This document shows, piece after piece, positions 1-13,301 of a stretch of 64,000 nt of DNA (position 1 is the first letter of the stretch; each line of letters begins with the position of its first letter). Under the pieces are notes generated by a model. The model was not told where the DNA came from, searched no databases, and was given only the letters and a program-made list of their open reading frames with translations. The position numbers and the translations under genes are program-made. The stretch covers positions 4,417,501 through 4,481,500 of the forward strand of contig JALDNG010000041.1 in NCBI GenBank assembly GCA_024349245.1, given 5' to 3'. This DNA is from Neodontobutis hainanensis (Eukaryota; Chordata; Actinopteri; Gobiiformes; Odontobutidae).

Positions 1-2675
1 GAGGAAGGTTTTTAACTTTGAACCTTGAACATTAAATGCTAGCATATACTGAGCAGCTGAATACTAAGTAACTTGCTGATGTTCTCTACCCACTCACTAA
101 CAGCACACACAGTATTTTTGGTGACCTGTATTGCAGTCCGCCTAACTTCAGTTGCCAAAATGTGCATGCAGCTTAAGTTCTCTACAAACACTAAAAGAGT
201 CCATGAAAAGATAGGAGACAAGGGAGACAACTGGATAAAACAAAAAAATGGTGTGAGCCTGGAAAATACACAAACAACCTCGACCAAAGGTGAGACAGGA
301 GGAAACAGGCTGGAAAACAGACTGAATCTAAGACTTCCACAGTCTGCAGCTGAAACAATCATGTGTTTGTAAAGAATGTGACAACACGGGGCAAGGCATC
401 TTCATAATTAAATACCACCACAACTCCCAACACATCTCAACTGTAAATACCAACTTTTTTTTAAAGAGGAGCTACTAAAGCAATGTCTAAAGCCTTCAGT
501 AATGGAAACTACCAACAAATCTACCAAAAGTATGTTGGGACCACTGTCACAGAGTAAAAAGTGTATGTACTGTGTGACATGTAGCTCAGGGGGATTGCAT
601 TAAAGATTCATGGTGCGATTTCTCTGCACTCCACTTGGCAGGACACTCGGTCACACTCGGATATCCTGTTTGATTGTGCTCTCTCTCGGTGTCGTTTGTG
701 CTACCACATACTCACAGCTACACAAACATACGCACGTAAACAGCAAACACACACATCAGAATACACAGGCCATACCATACACTGCAGAACAAGACAGTAG
801 CAAACTAAACAAACACCTGCCTGGTTTAAATCATAAAGATGGATAGGTTTGATAGGTAGGTCATAATATGTACATTGTCTAATAAGTTTATACTCAAAAT
901 GGATTGGATATTATTAATAAGAATAGTATTCTCCTTGATAAGCCTCAAGGAGAATGGCCGACTGACAGTGGCAACTGGTTTAGAGCTGATGGGTAAACAA
1001 GGTCTGTCAGCTTGATGCTCTGTATGTTCTTTTACGGTTATAGCAAACCAATCCAGGACTAACAGCCAGCTACCTTCGGACATGTTGTAGTTTTTTGGGT
1101 TCTTCACATTCTTTTTATTTCTTCTGTGTCCATTAATCAGTTTATTTTACAGAATCTCGGCTAATGAAAAAAGCTCATAGACCAATATTTCATTGAATTG
1201 AGCCATTGATTGATTTTATACACAATCTAAAGTAACCATAAATAACCCAAAATTAACTCATCATTTAAAAATACCCATTATTTCCACCTCCTGACCCTGA
1301 GGTAATGAAAATGCTTCAAACAACACGATTGTTAAAACTTTCCACTTGGTGTCTTCTGCAGAAACTGTGGTGCAAACTAATGATGTTGTGTCGGAAGCAG
1401 TGCAACAAGCTCAAAAATAACCCTCCAGAACCAGGACAGGGAAATAAAGAAATGGGGAAATAACACAAGTTTCAAGCACACAGCTCCGACGAGCGTCATT
1501 AAAGACGCCGTTTGTTGCATTGTGCCATTTGTGCGCTGACGTCGTGCCAAGGTCACACACAGTATTTGCTGCATCACCATAACTTAAGCCTAATCACCGC
1601 CCGCATGCACCAGTCTCATTACCATTGGTTATTTATGTCCTCTCCAGCAATGTCCAACGTCAGCACCTTCAGCCACATCTTTTCACTTTTAATCTTTCAA
1701 TCAGGCGTTTTCCCCTCTTTCCACCCACTTCATCCTTTTATCCTTTACAAGCCTTGTTCTTCCTGCGCACACTCGTCTTTTCCCCCCTCCCCCCTCTTGT
1801 TCTACTTTTTAATAATTCATCTGCTGCGCTGCTCCCCCCTTGGGGCAAAGCGCCCTCTGTCACAGGCCAAGACCATTAATCAATTGCTCGTCTCTCTCCT
1901 GCTCCTTCTTCTGGCTCCTAACCTCTCCTTCTGCCCGCTTCCTCTGCTGTAGACTGCTCTTTTACCTTCCATACAGCACTCTTTTTTCAGTCCATCATTT
2001 AGGCTTCAACAGTGTCATTTACCCATTTTTCTCACGTTTCCAGAAAAAAAAAACAGAAAAAGTTACGTAATATTAATGTTAACAGATCCGCAGTGACTCT
2101 ACACCAATTTGATTTTTTTTATTTTCACACTTGCCAATGCCATGGTCAGTTACAGGCTGTTTATTGGAGACACACCAATTATTGATGAACTCTTGGTGTG
2201 AAACTTTGATGTGGACTTTCAGGTGTAAAAATGCCCTCAAAGCCTAAACTAAGCACACAGGTGAAAACTTCCTTTTTGGTTTCCCATCCTTCACCTTAAC
2301 TTGTCTCCTTCCTATTGAAAGAAACCAAATCACAACAACATCACAAAATTGTCAAATAACATTTTTAACATATCTTTAATGTTATTAGTAAATTTTAACG
2401 CTGGTATATTTAATTTTTTATTATTAATAATATTCTTATAACATTAAAAATATCTTTCATCACTCCCTCTGTCTTAACCCATCCCTAATTTCCCTTGTAA
2501 CAAAGTAAAGCCTGGATAGTCCTTGTCTAGTCTACTCTCTAAAATGGAAATCCATTCACTTCCATCTGCTCTAATCAGGTATCCCCGTGTCTCCCTCCTT
2601 GACACTTACACACTGTTGCCACGTCTAGAAAGAGTAATCAGATTGAACTCTTTGACCGCTCAGGCTGGCGAGTGT

Positions 2676-2679
<4 letters not shown>
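1..2679. other. Non-coding stretch, pyrimidine-rich part
   Basis: I see no recognisable gene. About 1673-1995 is strongly C/T-rich on the plus strand, which explains a long chance open frame there (1512-1952, rich in Ser, Leu, Pro and Phe). The rest is ordinary AT-rich vertebrate non-coding DNA. Confidence 0.7.

Positions 2680-2767
<88 letters not shown>
2680..2767. repeat. (TG)44 dinucleotide microsatellite
   Basis: An uninterrupted run of 44 TG units (88 bp). Perfect arrays this long are typical of fish genomes and are usually length-polymorphic. The alternating purine-pyrimidine sequence can adopt Z-DNA. Cys-Val and His-Thr repeat frames across it are artefacts. Confidence 0.99.
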
Positions 2768-2769
<2 letters not shown>

Positions 2770-3588
2770 AAACATGTTCACGCGACGGGTCATTACCATG
2801 CCTGCAGCAGGAGTGGTCGCACTTTTCCTTCCTTCTGACGCCCAGTTCTGGAGATGATGGGCGAGTGACGGGTGGAGACGCAGCGGGACCGGTCAGGATG
2901 TTGCACTCACGCTGCTTCCGCTCCTCATGTGCACTCCTGTCACTTTGGCCACCGCTCAAAGACACGCTGGACTTCTGAGGGGAACGGAAGGAAACAGAGA
3001 GGCACATTAAGTTCTGTGAGATTGAATATGTACATCTTTTTAATGAATTTTCAAAGTGAGCATTATTAACCATGCTTGTTTTTCCAAAGCCACGGTAGAA
3101 ATGCTATTAGAAATACACAAAAATGTCTGTCTGGAAATAATAAATGTAAAGTTAAGAGGGTTTAATGGATATTTGTAAATCCTGAGTGGTTTATTATCTT
3201 AGCAGTGGTTTATACAAATGCATAGTGAGGTGTTCTGCTCTGTCTAAACTTATAACTATTTTTTTCATTCAGTCATAGTCTGCTTACACACACACTATGC
3301 ATCAGAAAATCTACCTCACAACATCCATTATCAAGGCAACAAAGCAGTGATGACAAACAAGCTTGTGTTCATTGTGACAAGGGCTATATCCAACATACAC
3401 AAGCATTTAAAGTATCTAAAAAAAAAAAAAAAAAAACTTTCTCTGTCAAGCCAACATTTCACAGAAATATTTTTTCTAAGAAAATCTTCCAGTCATGTTC
3501 TTTAACAAATCTAAGATGGGCTTTAATGATGGTAATTAGTGTTCTGCAAGTGCCAAACATGATTGCATTAAATTTACCCACTCACACA
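2768..3588. other. Non-coding stretch
   Basis: No gene recognised. A GC-richer patch lies at about 2860-2990, just after the microsatellite, and an A20 run at 3418-3437. Confidence 0.6.
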
Positions 3589-3680
3589 AGTCAGAGTGAA
3601 CCCTCTTGCCTAAGGACACACAATCTGAATGGGAGGAATAATTATTGAACTGACAACCTTCAGTAGAGCAACCAAAAAGC
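3589..3680. repeat. L2/CR1-like LINE tail fragment (tentative)
   Basis: The stretch has the order 'cttgcctaaggacac ... gggaggaataatt..gaactgacaacctt'. This resembles the 'cttgcccaaggacac ... gaaccgacaacct' block that I remember from common fish L2/CR1-type LINE tails. The match is from memory of consensus wording, it is short, and the ends are not defined. Confidence 0.4.
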
Positions 3681-6600
3681 TAAAGGGCTTTTTTGCAACA
3701 GACCAAACTACAAACAAAAAATATCATAAACCAAGGATAAAGCCACTGACAACTGGGCAAAACAAGCTAGATTTAAAAGTCAACCTAACTCAAAGTAATA
3801 CTCAACTGCACAAAATGAATTTGCACCAAAGCCTTTTCCACGCAGAGGCTATGTGAGGTGTAGTCTCCGTCTTTGTTCGTCAGTAAAGGCCTGACAGAAT
3901 GGATCGTGTACAGATGTGAACAAATACACACATGCACGCACGCACACAGGCCCACATTGATATCTCATGACCTGGCAGGGGTCTGAGGGAAGGGGGGTGC
4001 AATACAAACACGCACTTGTTTTTATACACTGGCTTCCACATGAGCCCATACACTCTCCTCTTCATCATTCACATGCGGGTACACTCGCTCACAAACACAC
4101 AGCGCATTATATCCTCATCACACAAAGAAACAATCTGAAGGCCACAAAAGAGACAGACACTGTGTCTAATTAAGGAGGGGCTGCACAGAGACATTACTAT
4201 CCCGGGAAATAAGTGATGAAATGGTGAGAAATAATGACTTGTGGGTGAAGCACCTCAATGTTCAGTGGAGGAGAAAGACTAAAGTCAAAGAATGACAATG
4301 TTTAGTCCTGAGCGAGCACCGCAGCACTGTGCCACTGAGAGCAGAGTTCAGCACTGTGTGTGACAGTAATGGTCTTAATCTGACCTCATCCTGGCTTTTA
4401 TTCTCATCGGAGAACAATAACAGAGGTGACAGTGAAGTTAAACTCAAACACTGGACATCATCTACAGACATAACAGCAGCCAAGGAAAATCAGTTAATAC
4501 ACGTTAGCATTTACAGAGGCCCGGGACTTCTGGAGCAGGTTGTGACTTTATGTCAATCCATATTTTTTTTCCCAGTAAAGTTTTTCAGTAGTAAGTCTTT
4601 TAGAAATGAATACACAAATAAAAGTAATTAATGTATAATTCTGTATGATGATGATTTGGTGATAGTTGATTGATGGATGCCAGGATTTGCTAACAAATAT
4701 TTACAGTTTGCTGATTAAGATGTCATAAGTGCTGAACTAACATCATTATCTATCTTTTTTTAGTTTGTGAGCCATAACTTTTCAAGTTTCAGACCATGTT
4801 TTACTTTGTGTCTCTTCTTTAACCTGAAAATCATGTGACACTCCATTGTGTTGTTTCTAAGTTATGACCTATATGTCTCTGTGAAGACATTTATCTAAAA
4901 GTTATTTCGATTTAGTAATTTACAAACCGATTTTATTAGATTTGGCCTGACACAATCAAACACACTGATAACAGCAAGTTTAAACCACATCCAAAGTGTT
5001 TGAGCTGAAGGTTGATCTGAGCTGATATCACAAAGAAAGACATTTATATTGAAATGGGCTAAAAAAAATAAAAAAAATTGGTGTTACTATGAAACTCTAG
5101 TTTAATCAGCGAGGAGGGAGCTGAGGTGAAAAGACACACAACACATCTATTCACAACATGAAATGTCAACAGCATCTCTGTTAACGGTATACACAGATGC
5201 TTCTGGTCACCGTCAAACTACAGCAATGACATTTATAGAGCGCAGCAGCATGACTCTGTGTATATCTTAGTTTCACTGCAGCAGCAACATTCAAGAAGAG
5301 CACGACGGAGCAGGTGGGCAAATATGCAGCAGTGTTTATTTCATTAAGTAAAACTGTAAAAAAAAAAAAAAAAAAAAAAAAGGCAATGCCATTAACATTA
5401 GTCCTGGGAAAAGACAGGTTTATAATACATTTAGCCATGAAAGCTTCTTAAAACTAAAAATGGGCTTTTGCAGTGCTGCACAAAGGATTTAAGAGCTGCA
5501 TTCATAAAATCAGACTCACTTTAAGTACCGGAGTTACATTATTTCCCTGCTATTACTTCTTGCCAAAAGCCTGACAGAATAACCTCTGATGTTTTCCTTT
5601 TCTAAATGCTGCTTGATGAATAACAGTGTCCCTCATGTGAACAGTATCTCATCACCTCGGGACCGCAGACATAGAGAGCGCTTTATGTGAATGGTGCCTG
5701 GGGACACTGATAACCGTGTGATTGTTGGTGGCTCCTGGTGTAGGCCCGCTGGGGGATTAAAGTGTGGTCATGGCACAGCCTCTCAGTTAAGGCTTAGTGG
5801 GAGCAGGAGGGAGGCGCAGGGGTGAACGAGGTACGGCCGGAGAGTCGTTAGAGACAGACACAGGAAAGCCACATGGAAATGAGCGTGTACAAGAGCAATA
5901 GGGCGGCCAAGTACTGAAAGTATAGGACGAATACAAAGTGGTGCAGGGGACAGAGGGGAAGCGGATAAACAACACAGCCAGATATGGAGCTGGCCCCTTG
6001 GGCAAATAGACTCTACCAGAGGCAACTCTCATTTTCTCTGCAGCACTGCCTGTGGACGCCACTGGCCTCCCGCCTGCCACGCTCACTATTCCCTCCTCAA
6101 CACCTGGCAGACACACTCTGCACTCTGTTTTACCATTTAACACATACAACACTCTGGGCCTGCTGCAGGGGGTCTGCTGTGACTAGTTACAAGCCATTTA
6201 ACGTTTAATTTACTTGGCATTTATAGAAGCAGAAGTCGACTGATCTATTAAAAATGTCTAATGGTACTTCTGAAAAATATATTTATTCCATATTCATCCA
6301 AGCTTCTGCTGCAGTTGTTTCTGAGATGATATTTAGAGGAAAAGACTTTTTACTTTTTAAACTCTTGTAGAAAAACAACACTATGTTTTCCCCAATATAG
6401 AAGGTAGCAGCCTGTACATTTCCTGTCTGAGCATAAAGACAATAGTTAATAAAAACCTTTTCTTCATCAACCCAACCACCATTGCTATCGCCACACCTCC
6501 ATCCTCTGTTTATTCTCTGTTTTGCTCATCTGGCTGGTTCACAGTATCCTGATGGGTCATTAATGTGTGACTGTGTGTTTTCCTCCCGAGAAGGACAAGA

Positions 6601-7694
6601 GAAAGGAGGAACACTGGCAGCGGCACTGCCTCATTAATGCTGGCGCAGCCTCGTGGACATTAGCATGTGCTCACACACATTCAATCAGCTGCAAATGGCA
6701 CAACCACACACAAGTTTTCTCCGTATGGATGCGTTGTTATTTAATAGATGCATGATGGCAGAAGGTGGCGCAGGGAGAAGCACACCTGAGGTTCAACTTG
6801 TCTTCTGCTGGAACTGCTGATTAGATCCAACCAGGCTTCCTTCCAGAGATGAAAGAAGAGCAGGCGACAAAGAGATGGGAGCGAATGAAAGATGAGCGAT
6901 GGACGTGGAGCAGAGGATATGCTGATGTGGCTCTAAGCAGCAATTTACACCTTTCTCTTCTGATAACCATCACTTCAGATGAGCAGTGGGAAAGACAGCG
7001 AGCGGATCGACAAAGGACTAAGTATGTGCTAATTAGTGTCAGCGGAATGTGCTCTGCACCACTTCTGCCTTTTCAACTTTTACATTTGGTTCAACATATT
7101 TGAATTTGTATTTCTGGAACATTTTTAAAATGTTTTTTTTATGAAAAACTGCAGAGTATAAACTTTAGTCAATGAAACACAGTTGGAATTAATCTGTTTG
7201 ATTTGGCAGCGGCACTGGTGAGCGCCCACAGAGTGACTTCAACGCTCTGATAAATGACTGGTTACCTGCCAGAGGCTGCAGCACAAATCAAACCTAGCAG
7301 CCACAACAAAAATCTGACACCGCTCAATAAATCACTCAGTTATTAAAAAAAATAAAAATAAAACATCTCACCGTTTTATTAACAGGTGAGTGTATTTTAT
7401 GTGTTTTAGAGACAAAAAAGAGGCAGGCCTTTAAAGCCTTGCCCACAGTGAGAGATTTTAGAATGCAACATATTTTTTACGATAGAAATAGTCTTTTTAG
7501 GAGCTTTGTTTGTAGAGCGTATGTGTGACTCTTTGTGAGAATACCAAAAAATCTCTAATCTATCTTTATTTCTTTTATAACCAAATTCATAATGCCTCTC
7601 AATCTTTGTGCACTGATAAAGCTCAACAAAGACGTCTCTGATGTTTCCGTCTGCAGTCAACTTTGAGTGAGGATCTACAGAAAGTCTTCTCATC
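3681..7694. other. Non-coding stretch
   Basis: No exon with convincing splice sites was found. An A24 run lies at 5358-5381. The part at 5640-6150 is somewhat GC-richer and low in simple repeats, and could hold conserved non-coding sequence, but this cannot be judged without an alignment. A minus-strand frame at 7406-7693 resembles nothing I know. Confidence 0.6.
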
Positions 7695-7808
7695 TGTCTT
7701 CAATGTCCTTCGTTGCATATATTTCACGTGACAACAGAATAACATCGGTAGGCTGGTATGTCAGTCAACACCTACCGATGTTAAGCCAAAGTATTGATGC
7801 GTCCCTAG
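7695..7808. repeat. End of a hAT-like MITE with internal palindrome
   Basis: The right edge 'gtattgatgcgtccctag' (7791-7808) resembles the inverted terminus (TAGGGATGCACCGATAC and variants) of very common fish hAT-type MITEs. Just inside it is a perfect 12-bp inverted repeat, AACATCGGTAGG at 7741-7752 and its complement at 7771-7782, with an 18-nt spacer. I did not find the matching left terminus, so the left boundary is arbitrary. Confidence 0.45.
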
Positions 7809-9576
7809 TTATTGTCTCACCTTATGTGCATATACCGTACACAATCACCGCTTATAGACAGAGCATGTATGCACTGAAGTAAGAGTACCTAGAGCAAAGT
7901 ATCCAGCGTTAATCCAGCCGCTTCTTCTGAACTTCTTACTCTATTCCCTCTTACTTACTCCACTTTATTTGTTCTCCATGTTTTAGACACTTTATTTTGA
8001 GAGCTAAAATAACGGGTATGACTGGAGGAAAGGAGGTGTCAGGTGTTAACAGACTCTTCATAAAGGTAATGAGCTGAATTATACCCTCCATCGCACACTT
8101 GCCCTACGCCTGGTGCTTGCCCCACCGTCACGTCGTAATGTTTCATCGGGATAAGCGTCCCAATGAATCATACCAACAAGACAGTAATCTTGAGAGGGGT
8201 TTAAATTTGCACGACAGCTTTTGCAAGTCTGTGTTTTTTTAGACGTATTTTTAGGCATAGGTGTTGTTGTTTTTTTCCCCCCACGTGACTATTCCTGCGG
8301 AGGTATTTTTGGCCTTGTGTACATTTTGCACAGTGAAGCAGCTCATGTTTGGACATTCGAGAGTGTGTAAATAGCCTGAATATGCCGTATTAAAGTTGCT
8401 TGTATATGCGGCTTGCTCAGGGGTTACTGATGCCACAATGTTTGCATCTAGGGAAACATCTACAAACATGCGGAGTAATGAGCTAGACAAACACCACACA
8501 TACACCAACAGCCAAAAATAATGAAACACTTAGGACCAGGTGGCACTCGATAAACGGAATGAATGCAAGCTCACGCACACATCTCGGCTGTTAAGACACT
8601 GGCATCGTGTAAACAGGTGACGGCCGACGGAGACGTGGCTGTCAGAGAGAGGCCTATGGAGAGTGGGAGGAATGATTTGTCGATGAAATGAGAAACAATA
8701 TACCACGTAAAATTTTAGCCTAAGCATTACCCCGGAAAAAAAAAAAGTTCAGTATTTTATTTTATTTTCCTTTACTCTTATTTTTGTAAATAAATTAAAT
8801 AAATCCTTTCTACAATGCAGTGTAAAGACATTATCCTACAGGTCTTACTCGCATGTTTTAAATTCCAATCCAGAAACCTCACAGTGTAAACATACAGCCA
8901 TACCAGAACAGGATTTACATGGATCTACAGCGTGTTCAAAGAAAGTCCTTGAAATCCCTTCCCTTCACAACCTCTCGCCAGTAATCCTGTCAGACTCATA
9001 GTAACTGTGCTTTGTCCAATGATGTGTTTCTCTCAGACTTTTGTACATCTACTACTTTATAGTGATTTTATAGTTGTGTACATTATGTTCCATTGTGTTT
9101 GAATGAAAATGTAGTTACTAAACAGTGGATTTTTATTGCTATGGGTTTGTGATGTCAGTAAACTCTTTGCCCACAGGTTTTCTGATCCCTTCTGCTGAAG
9201 CATGGACAGCACTGTTGTAGACAATGTGTGCTTTAAAGCCTGACAAAATTCATATTCTATGCAAACTGCATTTCTCTTCCATGTTTGAAGCCTTAATTAT
9301 TATCGGTTTCTGCTATTCATGCTCTATCTCTTCCCAAACTGAGCAACATCTCATTTCCTGCTCTGACTTTGTTTGTTTTTTTATCTCTGCTTTCTTTTGA
9401 TGTGGTTTTTGTTTTTCTTATTTGTCAAAAAAAATTTAGATTCTCTCAACCCCACTAAAAAGACATTTCTGAGGTTGAAAAAACGTTTTTATTTATTGTT
9501 TTTATTCACTGCCACTGAGGTCACCTGCTGTGTTTTTTTTATCCCAGAATAGAGTCTTACTAATGACTCCATATGA
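7809..9576. other. Non-coding stretch
   Basis: No gene recognised. The last few hundred bases (about 8900-9576) read like vertebrate 3'-UTR on the plus strand: AT-rich, T-runs, ending at poly(A) signals. No upstream coding exon can be attached to it. Confidence 0.5.
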
Positions 9577-9664
9577 AATAAAAGGCTTTGAGGTTGATAA
9601 ATGTGTGGCTGTACAAAAACACTGGTGTCTAATTGGGTGTGTAATGTTCAAAAGAACCAATAAA
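9577..9664 (+). other. Two plus-strand poly(A) signals, possible gene 3' end
   Basis: AATAAA occurs at 9577-9582 and 9659-9664. The second is followed by a 'ctctctgtgctt' stretch resembling a downstream T/GT-rich element. AATAAA is common by chance in AT-rich DNA, so this is only suggestive of a transcript end. Confidence 0.25.
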
Positions 9665-9834
9665 ACTCTCTGTGCTTAAAGCTTTCAGGACCCCAGTCCC
9701 TCCTACCCTTTTTACATTTGGTTTCTGTTCTGAGACCATTCACTGAGAACTGAAGAGGTACAAGAGGAGCAGGTTCATTTACACCCCTGTGGAGGTGGTG
9801 CAACCCGTCCTGTTGTCAGAAGAAGACAAAGCGT

Positions 9835-11124
9835 TTTATTGAATGAAGACAGACTCACAATAGAGAAGCTAATGTCGCAAAATAAAGGCAGAACGTCAAT
9901 TGTAATATGGACGGGATATTGTGCAACTGACCAGCAGTGATCTCTGCGTTTACTAAACTGTATACTCCACATAAAACCAGGTCTGTGCTTCCAACAAAAG
10001 CCTACAACCATAGAGGGTCACCGATTGCGCATAAATACTTATTACAAATAATATACTCAGGAGTTTCTTTTACAGTTTAACCTTAAAATCAATAAAAAGG
10101 ATATACATTCACAAAGTAATTATTCAACAGTGATTTCAATTAGTGCCAAAATAAAGGATGCAACCAGGTAGAGCGTACATGCAAGCGTTATGATTTTCAC
10201 GTTTTACACTCCATCCACATTACATCACAACCCTCCACAGAGCAGTTTGGACGATTCATGAAAAACAGATGAAGCTCAAGTTATGCATTTTAAAAGAAAC
10301 GCATATTAGTGTGTGTAACATAGCTGCAGCCTTCAAGTGCGTTCTATTTACATCTATTCTGTCCAATTACCATCCGCACAGTGACAAGTCTCAGTACTGT
10401 GTCTGGGTGCATCAGGATAGTGGGACGAGGGACACGCGAACAGCACACACTGAGACACAAAGCAATTACTTCTTCCAATGACTATCAGCCTGATTTCCCC
10501 ACTGGTGTCAACTTTTGCACCTGGTCTATTCCAATTTATCCAAGAGCTCTTACTTCGAAAATGTTTGGACGCTGTTAGTCCTTCAGCAATCCTACTTTCA
10601 ACCGTGTCGGCACAACGTTGCATTTATTAACATTATTTACACAGTGCTACATTTCAAGTATGTATATTACATCACAATAATATATATATAAAATAGTATA
10701 GTTCTATTTTGTACAGTCCAAATATAATCATTAAACTAGACCCTAGATTTATAAATGACTACGGTGTTGTGGACTAAGTATAGGTGCTCGGTAGGGGAGG
10801 TCAGAGCACAACGGTATTGATGAGACGACAGAAAGCAGAGGAAATGCTGATGTTGCTTCTGGGAGGGAGATAGATAACATTGACTGGGGAGTGGAACTCC
10901 CTTCGGTCAATTATTAAAATGGAGAATGTAGCGGATCCTGCTGACACCGGGTCGGACTAGAGAGGCTCGGGGGCACAGGCTAAGAAGGATAGATGAATGT
11001 ATCCGTGACTATACGCATCTGTGTCCAACTAACTGAGTAAAGGGAATTGTAAGGCTATGAACTGGCTTAGTTTTACCAGAAAAAAATATAGTGTAAACTC
11101 AAAATATGAACTGTGCTGACATTG
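9835..11124 (-). other. 3'-UTR-like sequence, minus strand
   Basis: Read on the minus strand, this block has AATAAA at 10623-10628 and again at 9835-9840. Each is preceded upstream by AT-rich, T/A-run sequence typical of vertebrate 3'-UTRs (around 10640-10760, including a TATATATATA tract). With the plus-strand signals at 9577-9664 it would make a convergent gene end. No minus-strand coding exon or stop codon can be tied to it. Confidence 0.25.
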
Positions 11125-11132
11125 CTGTAGTG

Positions 11133-11439
11133 CAGGGGTCTCCAACCTTTTTTCCTCAGTGAGATACTTTTACAAAATAAAAACAGCAGAGGGCTACTTG
11201 TGTTTGTAATTTATTATTTATTCTCATAGCATTTTTCAGCACAAACAAATTGAACTTTGTTTAGCCGGAACATTAACCCTGATATTTAAGAAAATTTAGT
11301 GTCTACATATAGGACCAGGACACATATTATATTTTATATATTATATATATTTTATATATTACACTACTAACAGACTATACTACTTAGAAAGTGGTCGTGA
11401 GCTTACAGTAGTTCACAGGCGACGTGTTGGAGACCCTTG
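11133..11439. mobile_element. hAT-type MITE (307 bp) with TIRs and 8-bp TSD
   Basis: The left end CAGGGGTCTCCAAC (11133-11146) is matched by the inverted right end GTTGGAGACCCTTG (11426-11439), 13 of 14 bases complementary. The element is flanked by CTGTAGTG (11125-11132) and CTCTAGTG (11440-11447), an 8-bp target duplication with one mismatch, which is the hAT signature. No transposase is encoded, so it is non-autonomous. An AT-rich TATATA tract lies inside at about 11320-11370. The near-intact duplication and ends suggest a moderately old insertion. Confidence 0.88.
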
Positions 11440-11447
11440 CTCTAGTG

Positions 11448-13044
11448 GGATTGATAACTGTATGCATTTAGTCCTGTCAATTGACAGAAAAGTTGGGAAT
11501 CAGGTTAATGGATGCTTTACATAAATACTTTTAAATAAGTTTTTTCACAAAGTGATGTGTGCAGGAACAGATAGGGACTAGGAAAATATACGTGCGAGAA
11601 CCATTTATTAGGCATTTTGACTTGAGAGTGCAATCTCCTTCACCCAACTCAACGGAGCACTTCTCAATGAGTGGGAAAAACATTAGATAATGGAATAATG
11701 GAATGGGTTGTCTCTTTAGAATTTAATTAAACATATTAAAAAGGCTGTTTTGCCTCCATTTTCTCTGTTAGTGTCATTTTAACAACATCCTCATGGCACT
11801 CAACTCTTGCTAGGAGTCAGTGGTGAAATGCGTCACCACTGATAAACCTTTTGACATTGTCGAGCTCATGTAGATTGGTGTCTTTTTTCATAATTTTTTG
11901 GGAAATAAAACATAAAAAGGGAATGCCTCAGAGTGTCCTGCGTCAATGTAGGAATAAATAGAGTATGTAGATGCCAGAGTGATGTGTGTCCTGGCTGTGT
12001 GTGTTTGTGTGCACGCTGTAGGGCCCTGCTGTGCTGATTTCAGCGGGAACAGATGGTCGTGCCAGGGCTGCGCCGAGGCTCCACAGTCAGTCTGGGAGAA
12101 GACGTGTGAATGTGCCTACGACGGTGTGTGTGCACGCAGGCTCGCAGTGCCCATTTCCTCCTCTGTAATTCCACAAATACCAGCAGCCCTCTGTCTCTGA
12201 AGTGTTTTACATAGTGCGTGCATCTCGACAGAACGACACCGATTGTCGCCGTAAGTGATATCCCAGTGGTCTTTGGCCTACTTGTCTCTTCCATTGACAC
12301 CTAGCAGCTTAATCCTACTTGAAAGGCTTTTCATTGCTAAGCTCATGTTTGCCAACACATAACACTGTCACACGACTAGTCCTTTGTGTGTGCGTGTTCA
12401 TGTGTAGGAAAGGGTTTGTTGCTTGAGTATATGAATAAACCATAATGACATTCATCCATATTATGTCAAGCTACAAATACTGTCAAAATTTCCACATGTA
12501 AATTGTAAATAGAGGGTAATCCTAGTAGTCTTTGGTTACTTATTACAAATAGTGCTGGTATGGAGGCTAAGTTGTAGTTACAAACAATACTTGCCCAACT
12601 TTCTTTGGGTTAAAAAAGTGGCGTTAAGTCAAAACTGCAGTTGTGCCAAAAGTCCCAAATGGGTCAGAGTGGAATTATAATACTTTGGTGAGAATTGAGG
12701 TCACAGGTTTGTGTCTGAAGTTTTTAAACCCTCCGAGTTCTGAGAAGCCTAAGTTACAAGACGTGAATGTGACAAAGGATGAGGACAGTGGTCCAGATGT
12801 GCACTAATTCTCTAATGGATTTTATTTCACACATGACACAAACACACACCCGTGCACACAGTTCAGGCTTTGTCCATTCATTTATAAAAGCACTGGTGGG
12901 GCAGATGAGCAGATTAGTGGAAGGTATTATAAAATCAGAAAGACAAAATGATAATTCAGGACCACAAAATACAATGCAAACACATAGACTGGATATTACT
13001 GATAGGGAGCATTTTGGGTCCAAAACATGAAACAGTTATTTTGA
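11448..13044. other. Non-coding stretch
   Basis: No gene recognised. A perfect 10-bp-arm, 6-nt-loop hairpin lies at 11817-11842 (TCAGTGGTGA and its complement), about what chance predicts in a window this size. About 12000-12260 is GC-richer, with several minus- and plus-strand frames that look unselected. Confidence 0.6.
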
Positions 13045-13251
13045 TTTGCAAAGGGCAAATACTTTCAGATGAACAAAAGGTGGGTAATTGGGTGAACAAC
13101 TTGCAAGTACCGCCTACACAAGGTAATTTTATCCAATCAGAGCAACATTATGTAACAGAAAAACATGCTTTGTTGTCAAGTGTAAAAAAAACGCCCAGTG
13201 GTTTAAGAAGGACAAGATGGATTTTTAGGAGTTTTTGAACTTAAAAATCTT
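13045..13251. repeat. Unnamed repeat, copy A of tandem pair
   Basis: Copy A aligns with copy B (13302-13473) over ordered landmarks: 'tttgcaaaggg', then 'gaacaacttg', then 'atccaatcagagcaac', then 'gagtttttgaacttaaaaat'. By eye the core (13097-13155) is about 70% identical to copy B. No coding content or terminal inverted repeats were recognised. Confidence 0.5.
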
Positions 13252-13301
13252 TTGTGTACATTTCATTGTTTGAACCATCCGGAGTGCATTCTCAGGAGAC
13301 C

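Noticed and set aside
560..600. tRNA-like 'gtagctcaggggg' block
   Set aside because: It resembles a tRNA A box, but no B box, cloverleaf or SINE body follows.
1512..1952. 146-codon plus-strand frame
   Set aside because: It lies in pyrimidine-rich DNA that suppresses stop codons; the composition (Ser, Leu, Pro, Phe) reflects base bias and there is no domain.
2523..3073. Open frames across the (TG)44 array, both strands
   Set aside because: Cys-Val and His-Thr repeats are translations of the microsatellite; no start context, splice site or domain supports them.
11817..11842. Perfect 10-bp hairpin with 6-nt loop
   Set aside because: By a rough count, about one such hairpin is expected by chance in a window this size, and nothing else marks the site.
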